Position numbers and translations under genes: made by a program
Part shown: positions 51,493 to 61,250 of the stretch, piece after piece
Layout of the letters: the number at the start of each line of letters is the position of its first letter
Position numbering within the stretch: position 1 is the stretch's first letter
Source: Nitrospirota bacterium
Lineage (GTDB): Bacteria; Nitrospirota; Thermodesulfovibrionia; UBA6902
Reading direction: 5' to 3'
Assembly (NCBI GenBank): GCA_016207885.1
Contig: JACQZE010000006.1
Coordinates: forward strand, 101,626-165,625
Length of the DNA stretch: 64,000 nt
Notes under the pieces: generated by a model
Database searches by the model: none
What the model was told of the DNA's origin: nothing
Seen by the model: only the letters and a program-made list of their open reading frames with translations

Positions 51493-52794
51493 TCAATATT
51501 GATGACACTGGATACATAAGGTCCGTTTACCATCATGTGTCAGCATATATTGGGCTTTTGCAGCGTGCATACTGTGACATGTGATACAGGTGACAGGCTG
51601 GCCGTTGCGCACATCTATTACATCGGGGCCAAGCGGATGAGTGATCTTATGCTCGGTCTCATGGCATTCGTTGCATAATACGAACTCATCTTCCCTGAAA
51701 TTAAGTTTCCGGGTGGAATGTTTTGGCACATGGCACTCAAAACATTGCCTATTCTTTATAGGCGCGCACTCCCTCTTGGACTTCAGCGCCTTCTCCATAA
51801 ATACCGTTCTCTTTTCAGTATCCTGATGACATGCAGTACACATCTTCCCCTCGTCTACGGTCATTTCCTTCCTGTTGGAAGAGTGAGGAGTATGGCACAT
51901 TGAACAAGAGTTGCTGGAGTCTTTCCCGTGAACATCTGATTCAATGATTAATGCATCTTCTTTATGACAGCTTAAACATAGCTTCTCACCTTCAAGCTTG
52001 GTTGTTATTTTACCGCCTTCGCTGAATGGCTTATGGCACTTATCACACTCTTTCTTTATAAACATCTTATGGCCGTAAGGGCCCAACACACCCTTATCAT
52101 CAGAGCTGTGGCCTGAGTGGCAGGAAATGCAATTCATATTCCTGGTCACTGAAGAGATCGACACATTGCCAGCCTTGCAATTAATAAGGGTATGGCATTT
52201 CTTACAGGTCTTACCCGGCTCGCCAACCAGCAGATTAGCCTCCTGAGAACCATGCGCATTATGGCAGGCGGAACATTCCCCTTTCTTAAATGGGCGGCAT
52301 GCATAGGTTCTCTCAAGCTGTAGTTTAAGATCCTCATGACATTCCAGGCACATCTCTTTTTCATCCTTTTTTATAAGGCCTTTGTTCTTGCTGCTGTGAG
52401 GATCATGACATCCCGTACATAAACCGTCCCTGATGGCGCTATGCTGCCGGGCATTATTTACAAGCTTTTTAATAGAATCATGACATCCAAGGCAAAGAGG
52501 GTTTATGTCTCCTCTGATGAGCCCCCTGTCCTTGCTTACATGAGGATTATGGCAGGCACTGCACTTACCCTGTTTAAAGAGAAAATGCGTGAAATTATCA
52601 GAAAGCCTCTCCTTAAGTCCATTATGGCATTTAAAACATGAAGCAGGCTCCTTCGATTTAAGCCTGATCTCAGCATGGGAATAACTGCAAAAAACCAAGC
52701 AAAGCGCAAGCATGCCAGCAAGCATTAATGAAAATACAACTGTTTCATCTGAACTCTTTCCAAGGAAAACTCGTTTAACTATGGTTTTATTCAT
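51493..52794 (-). CDS. 16-heme exported c-type cytochrome
   Basis: A 433-residue protein with an N-terminal hydrophobic export signal (SLMLAGMLALCLVFCSYSHA) and 16 CXXCH motifs, mainly doubled-CXXCH units (CSACHNPHVSK, CTGCHDPHSSK). It has no lipobox of its own. The ATG at 52794 overlaps the stop of the 26-heme gene (ATGAATAA), so the two are translationally coupled and probably form a pair on the periplasmic or outer-membrane side. Confidence 0.9.
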   Translation of the reverse strand: MNKTIVKRVFLGKSSDETVVFSLMLAGMLALCLVFCSYSHAEIRLKSKEPASCFKCHNGLKERLSDNFTHFLFKQGKCSACHNPHVSKDRGLIRGDINPLCLGCHDSIKKLVNNARQHSAIRDGLCTGCHDPHSSKNKGLIKKDEKEMCLECHEDLKLQLERTYACRPFKKGECSACHNAHGSQEANLLVGEPGKTCKKCHTLINCKAGNVSISSVTRNMNCISCHSGHSSDDKGVLGPYGHKMFIKKECDKCHKPFSEGGKITTKLEGEKLCLSCHKEDALIIESDVHGKDSSNSCSMCHTPHSSNRKEMTVDEGKMCTACHQDTEKRTVFMEKALKSKRECAPIKNRQCFECHVPKHSTRKLNFREDEFVLCNECHETEHKITHPLGPDVIDVRNGQPVTCITCHSMHAAKAQYMLTHDGKRTLCIQCHQY

Positions 52795-54757
52795 GGCATT
52801 CCTCACATTTACCTCTGTTAAAGGGCTCATGCAGAACCTTCTTCAAAAGCCCCGGCCCTTCTGTAACATGAGGCTCATGGCAGCTGCCGCACTGAGTAAT
52901 GTCATTAAGCGAAGTTCTATGTGCCTTGAGAAGGCGCTCAGTATCAACAGTATGGCACTTGAGGCATAAAGATGGATCAGAATCCTTCAAGAGATATGCG
53001 GAATCCGAATAGTGTGATATATGACAACTTAGACAATCGCCCTCTTCCATGGAAATATGGCCTTTTCTGGAAGTTGTTGTCACTATCCGGTCATGGCATG
53101 TCAGGCAGAGCTCATTAGGTGTAGCCAATAGCTGATTTTTCAATTTGCCCCGGTGCGGGTTATGGCATGAATTACATTTACCAGCCTCAACCGGAAGGTG
53201 TTTATTAGCGCTTGCATTTAAAGCAGACTCCATTGTTTTATGACAGTTGAAACAAAGCTCAGTCATGGGCGTAACGGTAGTGCCCACATTATCACTTGCG
53301 TGGGGATCATGACATGCGCTGCATTTTTTATCCATGAAAGGCTTATGTGTTGTTTCTTCTTCAATTTGAAACATCATACTCTCATGGCATTGCATGCAGA
53401 TACTATCCTTGTCACCGTTCAAAAGATTAGCGTATTGAGATGAGTGTGACTTATGACATGGGGAGCACTCACTTTTATTGACAGGGGTATGTATATAAGT
53501 TTTGAAAAAATCTTTTGCCTTATCTTTATGGCAGGAATAACAAAGTTCAGCAGCCGGATACTTGGCCATATACTGATTATTGCTACCATGCGAATCATGA
53601 CAACCGGTACACTCTAAACCGGAGAAAGGCTTGTGCAAGACAGTATTCTTCAACTCTCCCTTAACTCCAGGGTGACAGCTTAAACATATTTCCTTCCCGG
53701 GCAGTTTCAGATAAAGCGGGTTCTCTGACGCATGAGGATTATGACAGGCAGTACAGCCTTTATCACTTATGGGTTTATGAAGAGAAGACACGTTAATATT
53801 AGGCTTGTCAGCATGACATTTAGTACATATAGAATTTTTGTCCCTTAATGTAACAGCGGAAAAATCAGAGGCGTGCGGGCTGTGACAGTTAATGCACTTA
53901 CCTTCCCTGGTAACAGGATGTGTGTATGCAGTATCAAAACTTTTTTTCTCCTTTGCGTGACATGTATAGCACAATTCTCCGTCAGGAGCAATGGTGTCAA
54001 AAGGTTTTGGGTCATCATAAGGCTTATGGCAAGAGGAACACTGGAGGCTTGCAAGCGGGGCATGCACCGACTCCCTCAGCAGTTTATCATTGGATGAAGT
54101 GTGAGGAGTGTGACATCCTGTACACTTGCCATTCTCAACAGGATAGTTTTTATGTGCGGCCTTGAATCCGGAAGCAGAATAGCCATGGCAGGACTCACAA
54201 AGTTTAACTTCCTCATTAATAAGATTGTTCTTAAAGTTAGAGCCATGCGGCGCATGACATACAAGACAGCCGTCATCAAGCGGCTTGTGGCGCTTGGCCC
54301 TGCTGAATGACTCATCTTTATGGCAGACCAGACAATTAGCATTGCCCGCTTCTTTCTGAAGACGGCTATTGTCAGAAGCATGCGGATCATGACAGGGAAG
54401 GCACTTCCCGTGCGCTACGATTGTATGGACATTTGACATCTTCTGAATATTTGAGTCCAGCTCAGTGTGGCATATGAAACACAGCTTCTTCTCGTCCCTT
54501 TCAACGAGTGACAGTATAGTGAGCCGTCCGTGACGCAGGTGGCACTTCTCACATTCAAGGCTCTTCATGGGTGAGTGTACGACCTTCTTGTTAAGTTCCG
54601 GGAGCATGTCCTTATGACAATCAAGGCACTCCTTAGGCTTGAAACGTCCCTTTGCACTCCTTGCAGGAGCAGGGGCACAAGAGCTTAAGAAGCAAGCAAT
54701 CATAAGAACCGAAAAAATGCTTACTAATATTTTTTTACTCACTCTGATATTTTTCAT
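52787..54757 (-). CDS. 26-heme cytochrome c lipoprotein
   Basis: A 656-residue lipoprotein with the lipobox FLSSC after a hydrophobic stretch, so it should be lipid-anchored, probably to the outer membrane. It carries 26 CXXCH motifs in about 620 residues in repeated units of the form GKCxxCHxPHxSxNxxLL followed by ELCxxCH. That gives one heme per 24 residues. With the porin-like barrel and CsgG-like proteins of the same operon it is the best candidate for the outer-membrane-associated electron wire. Confidence 0.93.
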   Translation of the reverse strand: MKNIRVSKKILVSIFSVLMIACFLSSCAPAPARSAKGRFKPKECLDCHKDMLPELNKKVVHSPMKSLECEKCHLRHGRLTILSLVERDEKKLCFICHTELDSNIQKMSNVHTIVAHGKCLPCHDPHASDNSRLQKEAGNANCLVCHKDESFSRAKRHKPLDDGCLVCHAPHGSNFKNNLINEEVKLCESCHGYSASGFKAAHKNYPVENGKCTGCHTPHTSSNDKLLRESVHAPLASLQCSSCHKPYDDPKPFDTIAPDGELCYTCHAKEKKSFDTAYTHPVTREGKCINCHSPHASDFSAVTLRDKNSICTKCHADKPNINVSSLHKPISDKGCTACHNPHASENPLYLKLPGKEICLSCHPGVKGELKNTVLHKPFSGLECTGCHDSHGSNNQYMAKYPAAELCYSCHKDKAKDFFKTYIHTPVNKSECSPCHKSHSSQYANLLNGDKDSICMQCHESMMFQIEEETTHKPFMDKKCSACHDPHASDNVGTTVTPMTELCFNCHKTMESALNASANKHLPVEAGKCNSCHNPHRGKLKNQLLATPNELCLTCHDRIVTTTSRKGHISMEEGDCLSCHISHYSDSAYLLKDSDPSLCLKCHTVDTERLLKAHRTSLNDITQCGSCHEPHVTEGPGLLKKVLHEPFNRGKCEECHE

Positions 54758-54785
54758 TTAAATTATATATAGCATAAATTTTATG

Positions 54786-56432
54786 CTATTTAAAGCCCTT
54801 TTCAAAAGCCTTAATAGCATCATCATTGATTATTATCTCGGTGTCTGCCTTTAACTGTTCCATATTAGTATCATGTATCCGGCTGAACTCTTCTGCCATA
54901 TATGCCCTGTACACATCCGGCTTCACTTCGCTTAATGCCTTTGCTTTCGGCGCTTCAATCTCAAGAATATTATATATACTGTAACGAGAACCCGCTTGAA
55001 GAACAGGGCTGATATCACCCGGCTTTAGTGTATCAATTATCTCCTTAAGCGGCAAGGGAAGTTCACCTAAGTTACGCCAGCCCATGTTGCCTCCCTTCTC
55101 GGCAGAGACATCTTTGGACCTCATCCTTGCAAACCAGGAAAAATCTGCTCCCTTTATAAGACTGTTATATATTTCAACTGCCTCATCCATCTTCTCTACC
55201 GCTATCACCTGTATTTTATAGCGGGAAGGTGTAAGGTAATCTTGCTGATGCTTATCATAATACGCATTCAATATATCATCAGAGACCTGGATATTCGGCA
55301 AAATGACCTCATTGATATATAAATTTTGCAAGACTTGGTTTTCATACCGCCTGACCATACCCTCAAGTTTAGGCTGCAGATCGTAGCGGCGCCTCAATGC
55401 CTCCTGATCCACCAGCTTGCGGGTTATCCAGCTATTGAGGAGCTGTTCATTAGTGATCTTGATAACAGGAGGCAGCAAAGCAATAAATTCTCCCACGGTC
55501 AAAACTTCTCCATTAACAGTCACAAGTGTCCTGTTGTCATTAGCCAGCTTTGCCCTGTCACCATCCTCAACTCCGAGCTTCAAAGATAAGAGGATGTCAT
55601 TATCAATCTTCAGAGTAGACTGTTCACGCAGCTCCTCTAAATATTGATTGCTCCTCTCTTCTTCCTTAATGCTGCCGAGACTCTTTTCTATATGCGCTCT
55701 TACGCTCTCAAGCTTGTCATCAGGCGCACCCGTAACCCCGAGGAGTTTCAAAATATAATAAACGCCTTTGACCTCAACAACATCTGAATATTCGCCTGGG
55801 TTCAGCCCTGAGACTGCTTTTTGCATAGACTGAGCAAGTGACCTGTAAGAAAATTCTTTTCCTTCATCTATTCTGTTGATGCCGGCTTCCTCTTTTGAAA
55901 CCCGGCTTACATCTGATCCCTGCAGGATCAAATCCCTGAACCTCGATGCGTCATCTTTTGAGTTAAACCCTAACACGTCCAATTTAAAGATCTTATAGTT
56001 CTCTTTGTAATACTTCTTTATTTCATCTTCATTATTAGATGAAACCTTTTTTAATATTTCATCTTCATGAAGCATTAAAACTGATTCCCTGACAATAAAT
56101 GCCTGTATCTTCTCTTTTGCCTCAGGGTATTCCTGCATCCCCATACGGCGGGCCTCCTGAATGATAAGCCTCTCATTTATCAGTTTGTTCAGATAATCTT
56201 TCATGTCAAGCGCTTTGGCAGTAGAGAGATCCTCTCTCCTGTGCTCAACACCTAAAGAATATGAAAGGTCCTCTCTTGTTATCGGATCCCCGTCCACATA
56301 TGCAAGCGCATCTGTTTTTTTACCCATAGAAACACAGCCGAAAAGAAGACCTGCTGACAGCAAAAAACAAACCATGAGCAAGTGGCTTACAAATCCGGCA
56401 TACTGATGCAGATATTTATTCTTCAGTTCCAT
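54786..56432 (-). CDS. PpiC/SurA-type peptidyl-prolyl isomerase lipoprotein
   Basis: A 548-residue lipoprotein (lipobox LLFGC) with an N-terminal SurA-like chaperone region (AYVDGDPITREDL), a middle repeat of the same kind (VTVNGEVLTVGEFIALLP) and a parvulin PPIase domain near residues 430-500 (RMRSKDVSAEKGGNMGWRNL, LKPGDISPVL). It overlaps the upstream gene by 10 bases and precedes the 26-heme gene. It probably helps fold or pass on exported cytochromes or the barrel. Confidence 0.88.
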   Translation of the reverse strand: MELKNKYLHQYAGFVSHLLMVCFLLSAGLLFGCVSMGKKTDALAYVDGDPITREDLSYSLGVEHRREDLSTAKALDMKDYLNKLINERLIIQEARRMGMQEYPEAKEKIQAFIVRESVLMLHEDEILKKVSSNNEDEIKKYYKENYKIFKLDVLGFNSKDDASRFRDLILQGSDVSRVSKEEAGINRIDEGKEFSYRSLAQSMQKAVSGLNPGEYSDVVEVKGVYYILKLLGVTGAPDDKLESVRAHIEKSLGSIKEEERSNQYLEELREQSTLKIDNDILLSLKLGVEDGDRAKLANDNRTLVTVNGEVLTVGEFIALLPPVIKITNEQLLNSWITRKLVDQEALRRRYDLQPKLEGMVRRYENQVLQNLYINEVILPNIQVSDDILNAYYDKHQQDYLTPSRYKIQVIAVEKMDEAVEIYNSLIKGADFSWFARMRSKDVSAEKGGNMGWRNLGELPLPLKEIIDTLKPGDISPVLQAGSRYSIYNILEIEAPKAKALSEVKPDVYRAYMAEEFSRIHDTNMEQLKADTEIIINDDAIKAFEKGFK

Positions 56433-57589
56433 TTTTTCTTCTCCAGGTTATCAACCAATTTTGTAACTATTTTATCTGTCACTTTATCAACTGACCTGAG
56501 CCGGCGCCAGTCGTATATTATAACATCATCATCGCCGCTCATCTGGCCTCGGCCGTACCAAAGGATCTTTTTATTTCCTGATCCGATGAGCCTTGCGGAA
56601 ACAGACGCTGCCGGAGGGGAATTTTGCAGCACCCCGTTAAAATAAAGTCCCACTTCACCTAATAAATAACCATCCACATCAATAACTTTTGAAAGCTCAG
56701 TAATAGTAGTATAGTCAAGATTTCCTTTAACCCTGATCCTCATATCAACCAAATTCTTTTTGATCTCCCCATACTCCAGAGGCATAAAACCGCTATCTTT
56801 GAAAAGATGCACTACGAACATCTGAGAGGCTATATTTCCAGCGTCCTTATAATCAGTATCGTTCATAAAAGGCATAACAGCGACCCTGAATGCGGCATCC
56901 TTATGCGGCGCTTCTGAAGTGAAGGATGCAAACAGACTGTTAACAACCTTCTGTATTAGTTCATCCATCTCCTTGATCTCTCCAAGCCCTAACACCGTAA
57001 TGAAATCATCACCCGTGGCAGAGAAATAATCAGCCCATAGTATAGAGCCGTCAGACGGATCTATAAGCCTGGCAATAAGTCCAAGCAAGGGTTTCCCCTC
57101 TATGGAGTATGATACTATGGAGCCAAGCAATATGCCTTCAACCTTAAAATTATCTGATATCTTTTTTGCAAGCGCTTTTGATATTGTCCCGGTTTCCCGA
57201 ACCCTATCCTTGCAGATATTAGAATAAAGCTCCTGTTCCCCGACTATAGAATAGCCCCGGTCCTTCATCTCTTTCTCAATAACAGGCATAACAGCGTTCA
57301 ACGCATTATCAACCATTGTAAGGTTATCAAAAGGAAATATAGCGATCCTTTTCCCGACAGTTCCTTTTGCAATTTCAGACGTTTCCGAAGATAAAAGGAT
57401 ATCAGATGCTTCTGGTCCTGCTTCAACTTTTATGCTGCTGTCCTGAACAGGAGTTACTTCGTACTGACTAATACCGGCATCTGCCGGGTTGCTTAAGCTA
57501 TTCACTTCTGCTGATGCCTCGGAAAGATAAAAAAAAAAGATCGGCAGGATGAACAAACATGGCTTTGCAATATATTTAATAAATTTCAT
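56423..57589 (-). CDS. Exported protein with two GNA1162/CsgG-like domains
   Basis: A 388-residue exported protein with a signal peptide ending near EASA. Two similar domains start with RIAIFPFDNLTMVDNALNAV and RVAVMPFMNDTDYKDAGNIA; each includes a later (V)xGxLLGSI/YLLGEVG strand. This is the fold of CsgG, LpoB and GNA1162-type proteins that form or assist outer-membrane secretion structures. It shares the theme with the two lipoproteins upstream. Confidence 0.72.
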   Translation of the reverse strand: MKFIKYIAKPCLFILPIFFFYLSEASAEVNSLSNPADAGISQYEVTPVQDSSIKVEAGPEASDILLSSETSEIAKGTVGKRIAIFPFDNLTMVDNALNAVMPVIEKEMKDRGYSIVGEQELYSNICKDRVRETGTISKALAKKISDNFKVEGILLGSIVSYSIEGKPLLGLIARLIDPSDGSILWADYFSATGDDFITVLGLGEIKEMDELIQKVVNSLFASFTSEAPHKDAAFRVAVMPFMNDTDYKDAGNIASQMFVVHLFKDSGFMPLEYGEIKKNLVDMRIRVKGNLDYTTITELSKVIDVDGYLLGEVGLYFNGVLQNSPPAASVSARLIGSGNKKILWYGRGQMSGDDDVIIYDWRRLRSVDKVTDKIVTKLVDNLEKKKWN

Positions 57590-57640
57590 ATCAGGCTCAA
57601 CTATTCAAAGAAAGTTATTATAGGAAAATTCAAAATGCAA

Positions 57641-58231
57641 TCAATATGATGACAGGGTCGCTATTGCTTCCCTGACGATATTGGAAGTAGCCTCACTTAA
57701 AGTGGGGGTTCTTGCGCCAAAGTGCCTTGCCATAAAACCGGCTCCGGGACTTGTCTTTGTGACAGACCATAGTATATCGCCTGCCCCGGTATCTACCATC
57801 ATTAATGTTATTGATACTTCAGCAACAGTAACATTATCCCTTCTGACTTCAGCATAATTATCAACTGAACCCGTTACAACAGCCTCGACTTTGAGAAATT
57901 TGCCTAATGCCCTGATCTCCTCAACACTGGGAGATGAAATTGACTTTACTCCTACATTGTTGATAGCTGCCATAACATCTCCCGGAACTACAACATCTAC
58001 AAATCCGGAAGAAAGCATCTCAGTGGTCACTACCTGCCTGACCGCTTCAGAGGCGCTTTTGTTTGAAGTGAAGTTATCAAGCGGAAGAATTGCCACTCTC
58101 TTTATGAAACTGAAATCAACATTTTCTTTGATATGATAAGAAGTCACTGAGCTTGCGCATCCGGAAAGAATAGGCGCAAACAAAAATATGAAAAACAATA
58201 ATATCCGGCTTCTGAAATATATCTGTTTCAT
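57641..58231 (-). CDS. CsgG/GNA1162-like lipoprotein 1
   Basis: A 196-residue lipoprotein (lipobox ILSGC) with the core RVAILPLDNFTSNKSASEAV, the strand AVVTGSVDNYAEV and WSVTKTSPG. Such domains appear in curli secretion (CsgG) and LpoB. Its closest relative here is the next gene (58271-58864); both share the ARHFGxxxxTLxEA motif near the end. It may oligomerise in the outer membrane, though the membrane-spanning hairpins of CsgG are not evident. Confidence 0.75.
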   Translation of the reverse strand: MKQIYFRSRILLFFIFLFAPILSGCASSVTSYHIKENVDFSFIKRVAILPLDNFTSNKSASEAVRQVVTTEMLSSGFVDVVVPGDVMAAINNVGVKSISSPSVEEIRALGKFLKVEAVVTGSVDNYAEVRRDNVTVAEVSITLMMVDTGAGDILWSVTKTSPGAGFMARHFGARTPTLSEATSNIVREAIATLSSY

Positions 58232-58270
58232 TTAGTTATATATATTAATATACATTATATAAATCAGCTG

Positions 58271-58864
58271 TTATTTTAATGTATCAATAGCCTCTTTTAC
58301 AACCTTACGGGCTGCCTCATCAAGGGTCTTTCCCTCAATACCAAAGTGCCTCGTCAAAAAACCCGGCCCGCCGGCAGTATTTGAAACAGACCAGACAGTC
58401 TCTCCATTTACAGTCTCGATCATTCTTATGGTGACAGCAGCCTCAGGATAATCAACAGATGCCCCTTTTATTATACCCAGCGTTGAAACTGAACCCTTTA
58501 TAACAGCATCTACCTCAAGGTTTTGCCCGAGGCTCTTGATCTCATCTAAGGTCAATAAAGATACAGACTGAACCTTAAGCTGAGCCAGCTGTCTCATGAC
58601 CTCTCCTTCTTCAACAACCTCAAACCCTCTTTCCAATAATTCAATAACCACCTTCTCCCTTATCTTTTCCCCGGCATATCTATCAAGGGCAAAGTTCTCA
58701 AAAGGAAGTACGGCCACTTTATTTACAAGGGCAATATTATAATCCTGCTTTTTATAATATTTATTATTAAATCCACAGCCGAATACAAATACGATATCAG
58801 CCAGCAATAACATAATAAAAACATAAGAAAAATATCTTTTGACAGTGTATCCGGCCAAATCCAA
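58271..58864 (-). CDS. CsgG/GNA1162-like lipoprotein 2
   Basis: A 197-residue lipoprotein (lipobox VFGC) with the core KVAVLPFENFALDRYAGEKI, AVIKGSVSTLG and WSVSNTAGGPGFLTRHFG. It is the paralogue of 57641-58231, probably from tandem duplication. It is located between that gene and the outer-membrane barrel. Confidence 0.75.
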   Translation of the reverse strand: MDLAGYTVKRYFSYVFIMLLLADIVFVFGCGFNNKYYKKQDYNIALVNKVAVLPFENFALDRYAGEKIREKVVIELLERGFEVVEEGEVMRQLAQLKVQSVSLLTLDEIKSLGQNLEVDAVIKGSVSTLGIIKGASVDYPEAAVTIRMIETVNGETVWSVSNTAGGPGFLTRHFGIEGKTLDEAARKVVKEAIDTLK

Positions 58865-58938
58865 TTTAAATATCCCCTGATTAGATCAATCTATTAAAGC
58901 ATATAGTATACACTATGCTTTTTGTTAAAAAAATAATA

Positions 58939-61188
58939 TCAGAACCTTAAGCTCAACACCCCGTTTACGCTATTATTCTCACTCTTCCGATCTTCCTGTT
59001 TCTGTTCATATAAATATGAGGTCCGAAAATCAGCAAACCTCTTTATATGCCATGTCCCGTTTAAAGAGACCGAATCTGTAGTGAAATTATATGGCTTAGA
59101 GTCTGAATGGCGATAGGTAGTGCCCAACTGTATGACCGGTATAGGCCGCCAGTCAGCAATAAATATCTCGCTGACCGCTGAGGATCCATCTGAAGAAGAC
59201 GAATAGTTAATATCTCCAGACAAATTAACAAACCTTCCAGGCCTGTATGTAACGGTTACAGAGCCGCCTCTGGTTTGAACCTGTTCAGCATCAGTTGTAC
59301 TCCAGCCAAAACTGTACCTTAAAGCGCCTGAGAGTTTTTTTGTCAGATCAGTATCAATAGTTCCGCTTATGTATTTAGATGATGATTGAGATTGAGACAC
59401 TAAATTTTCAGAACGGGAATATCCTAAATCAGTTACCATATTAAGATACCTGTAAAGCCTTGACCCTATTGTCAATGATATTGAATCATTATTCGATTGT
59501 TTCACTTCAAAATTTATTGATTCAGTCCTGTTCAACGACATATTGGCATTCAGGTACTCGATGGGCGCATAAGCAAATTTCAATGAATAACTATTAGCAA
59601 CGCTATCAGTTTTAAATGCATTATCATACGTCTGGGTGAACTGCATGCGAAAATCAGTGGTCAGCAGCCTGTGTGTCCGCCAGGTGGAAGAAAGCGCAAA
59701 GCTCTTTGTGATCCTGCTGCTGTAATCAGGAGCGTCCTCACCACTGCCGGATTTTGAAAATATACTCGTGATAATAGAAGAAACAGAGCTAAATGCTGAT
59801 GAAGGGTTCTGATCAGATTTATCTATAGAATAATTCACGGCGAATTTAAGCTTTTTAAAGGGCTGGTATGTTGACATGAGGTCGATCCTCTGGAAGATGG
59901 AAGTACTGTCGCTTTCAAGGACACCGGATACCGGGATGATCTCTACGCCGTAAGCCTCAACCTGAGTTACAAAAACATTCGAAACTCCGCTGGCCGCCAT
60001 ATTAACCGCCTTGAAATATACAGCCTTTGTTGAAGCCGCAAGCTGTATCTCATAACGGTAAATATTATTGACTGAATCAAAAACAGATACACTTACACTG
60101 GAAATGCTTAACAGATTCCATGTGCCGGCCTGATTAAAATCGCTCCAATACACCTTCCAGTTGCCGGGGAGAGTCAGGTTAAGATCACCGCTTACATCTT
60201 TATTGACATAAATATACAGCCTGTCAACGGCATCAGCCTTGGAGACCTGGATGCCTATGTTTTGATATTTATCAAAAACAGAACTGCTGAGTCCGATGCC
60301 TGTAGAAGTAATAAGGTCAGAGTCGGTCAGGCCGGGTTCTGAAGATAGAATATCAATGTCAGGATCTAACGCTGTCCCCTGAGCAGATAAACCAACCCCT
60401 GCCCTTTCAAAAAGCACATTCCCTGTCTTGCTTGAAAAACTCTCCCCGGTACTTCTTGTGAAATTGCCGTCATATACAGCCGAGAAAAAGATCTTGTTGT
60501 TAAGGAATTTCTGTGAATGCCCAAGCCTGTAATTCCCTGAAAAATCATCACTTACACTTTTGTAAGTTATATTAAGCGGGTTCTCGTCTACCCTATGCGT
60601 ATAGTTAAGATACATCCTTAAATCGACTACTTGAGATGGAAGCGTATAAAATGAGTTAAAACTATACCGGTCACTGATGCTGTTCACAGATACACCGTCA
60701 TTATTATTCTCCCTGTTAAACTCAGCTGAAAGCGAGGGAAGCGCCACAGGATTCACCCTGAAGGCAGTATAGTAGTAGTCTTGAATATTATCCCTTGTAT
60801 CGCTAAAAGTTCCTGAGTTCGTGTCCTGACGCCTCCTGAAGCCGGCATTGATCTCATACATTGAATTTTTCAATGACAGGTTAAAGGCCGGCTCAAGCGT
60901 TTTACGGGAAGTAGTGTTTGTTAATCCATAAGGATTTTCTGTATCAGTATCTGAAAAGCTTGTCCGTAACTCAAGATTGTAAGACAATAACTCGTTAATA
61001 TATTTTGAAAATGAAAGCCTTAAATTCTTTTGTGTAGTATTTGTTGAAGTCTTTTCCCCGTCATCAACCGCCTCATAAACTGAATGGTCAATATTGCCCA
61101 TTCCGGTAAGTGCGGCTGAAGAAACCGATGAGTTTATAAATAATAAAAATACCAAAAATACTATTATCCCGAATTTGCTTATCCGCAT
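58939..61188 (-). CDS. Outer-membrane beta-barrel protein with an embedded beta-sandwich
   Basis: A 749-residue exported protein with a signal peptide ending near SSAA and many alternating amphipathic strands with aromatic ends, finishing in NGVLSLRF with the terminal phenylalanine of outer-membrane barrels. Around residues 270-425 the pattern changes to a globular segment (DKYQNIGIQVSKADAV, NWKVYWSDFN, KAVYFKAVN) that looks like a discoidin-type sandwich. The barrel is a candidate MtrB-like porin for a cytochrome conduit, although it lacks a CxxC motif seen in many MtrB proteins. Confidence 0.78.
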   Translation of the reverse strand: MRISKFGIIVFLVFLLFINSSVSSAALTGMGNIDHSVYEAVDDGEKTSTNTTQKNLRLSFSKYINELLSYNLELRTSFSDTDTENPYGLTNTTSRKTLEPAFNLSLKNSMYEINAGFRRRQDTNSGTFSDTRDNIQDYYYTAFRVNPVALPSLSAEFNRENNNDGVSVNSISDRYSFNSFYTLPSQVVDLRMYLNYTHRVDENPLNITYKSVSDDFSGNYRLGHSQKFLNNKIFFSAVYDGNFTRSTGESFSSKTGNVLFERAGVGLSAQGTALDPDIDILSSEPGLTDSDLITSTGIGLSSSVFDKYQNIGIQVSKADAVDRLYIYVNKDVSGDLNLTLPGNWKVYWSDFNQAGTWNLLSISSVSVSVFDSVNNIYRYEIQLAASTKAVYFKAVNMAASGVSNVFVTQVEAYGVEIIPVSGVLESDSTSIFQRIDLMSTYQPFKKLKFAVNYSIDKSDQNPSSAFSSVSSIITSIFSKSGSGEDAPDYSSRITKSFALSSTWRTHRLLTTDFRMQFTQTYDNAFKTDSVANSYSLKFAYAPIEYLNANMSLNRTESINFEVKQSNNDSISLTIGSRLYRYLNMVTDLGYSRSENLVSQSQSSSKYISGTIDTDLTKKLSGALRYSFGWSTTDAEQVQTRGGSVTVTYRPGRFVNLSGDINYSSSSDGSSAVSEIFIADWRPIPVIQLGTTYRHSDSKPYNFTTDSVSLNGTWHIKRFADFRTSYLYEQKQEDRKSENNSVNGVLSLRF

Positions 61189-61250
61189 AGTTTCAATTGC
61201 CGCAAATAGTTATTGGTCACCATCTTGTCAGTAATGACCAATAAAATTAA

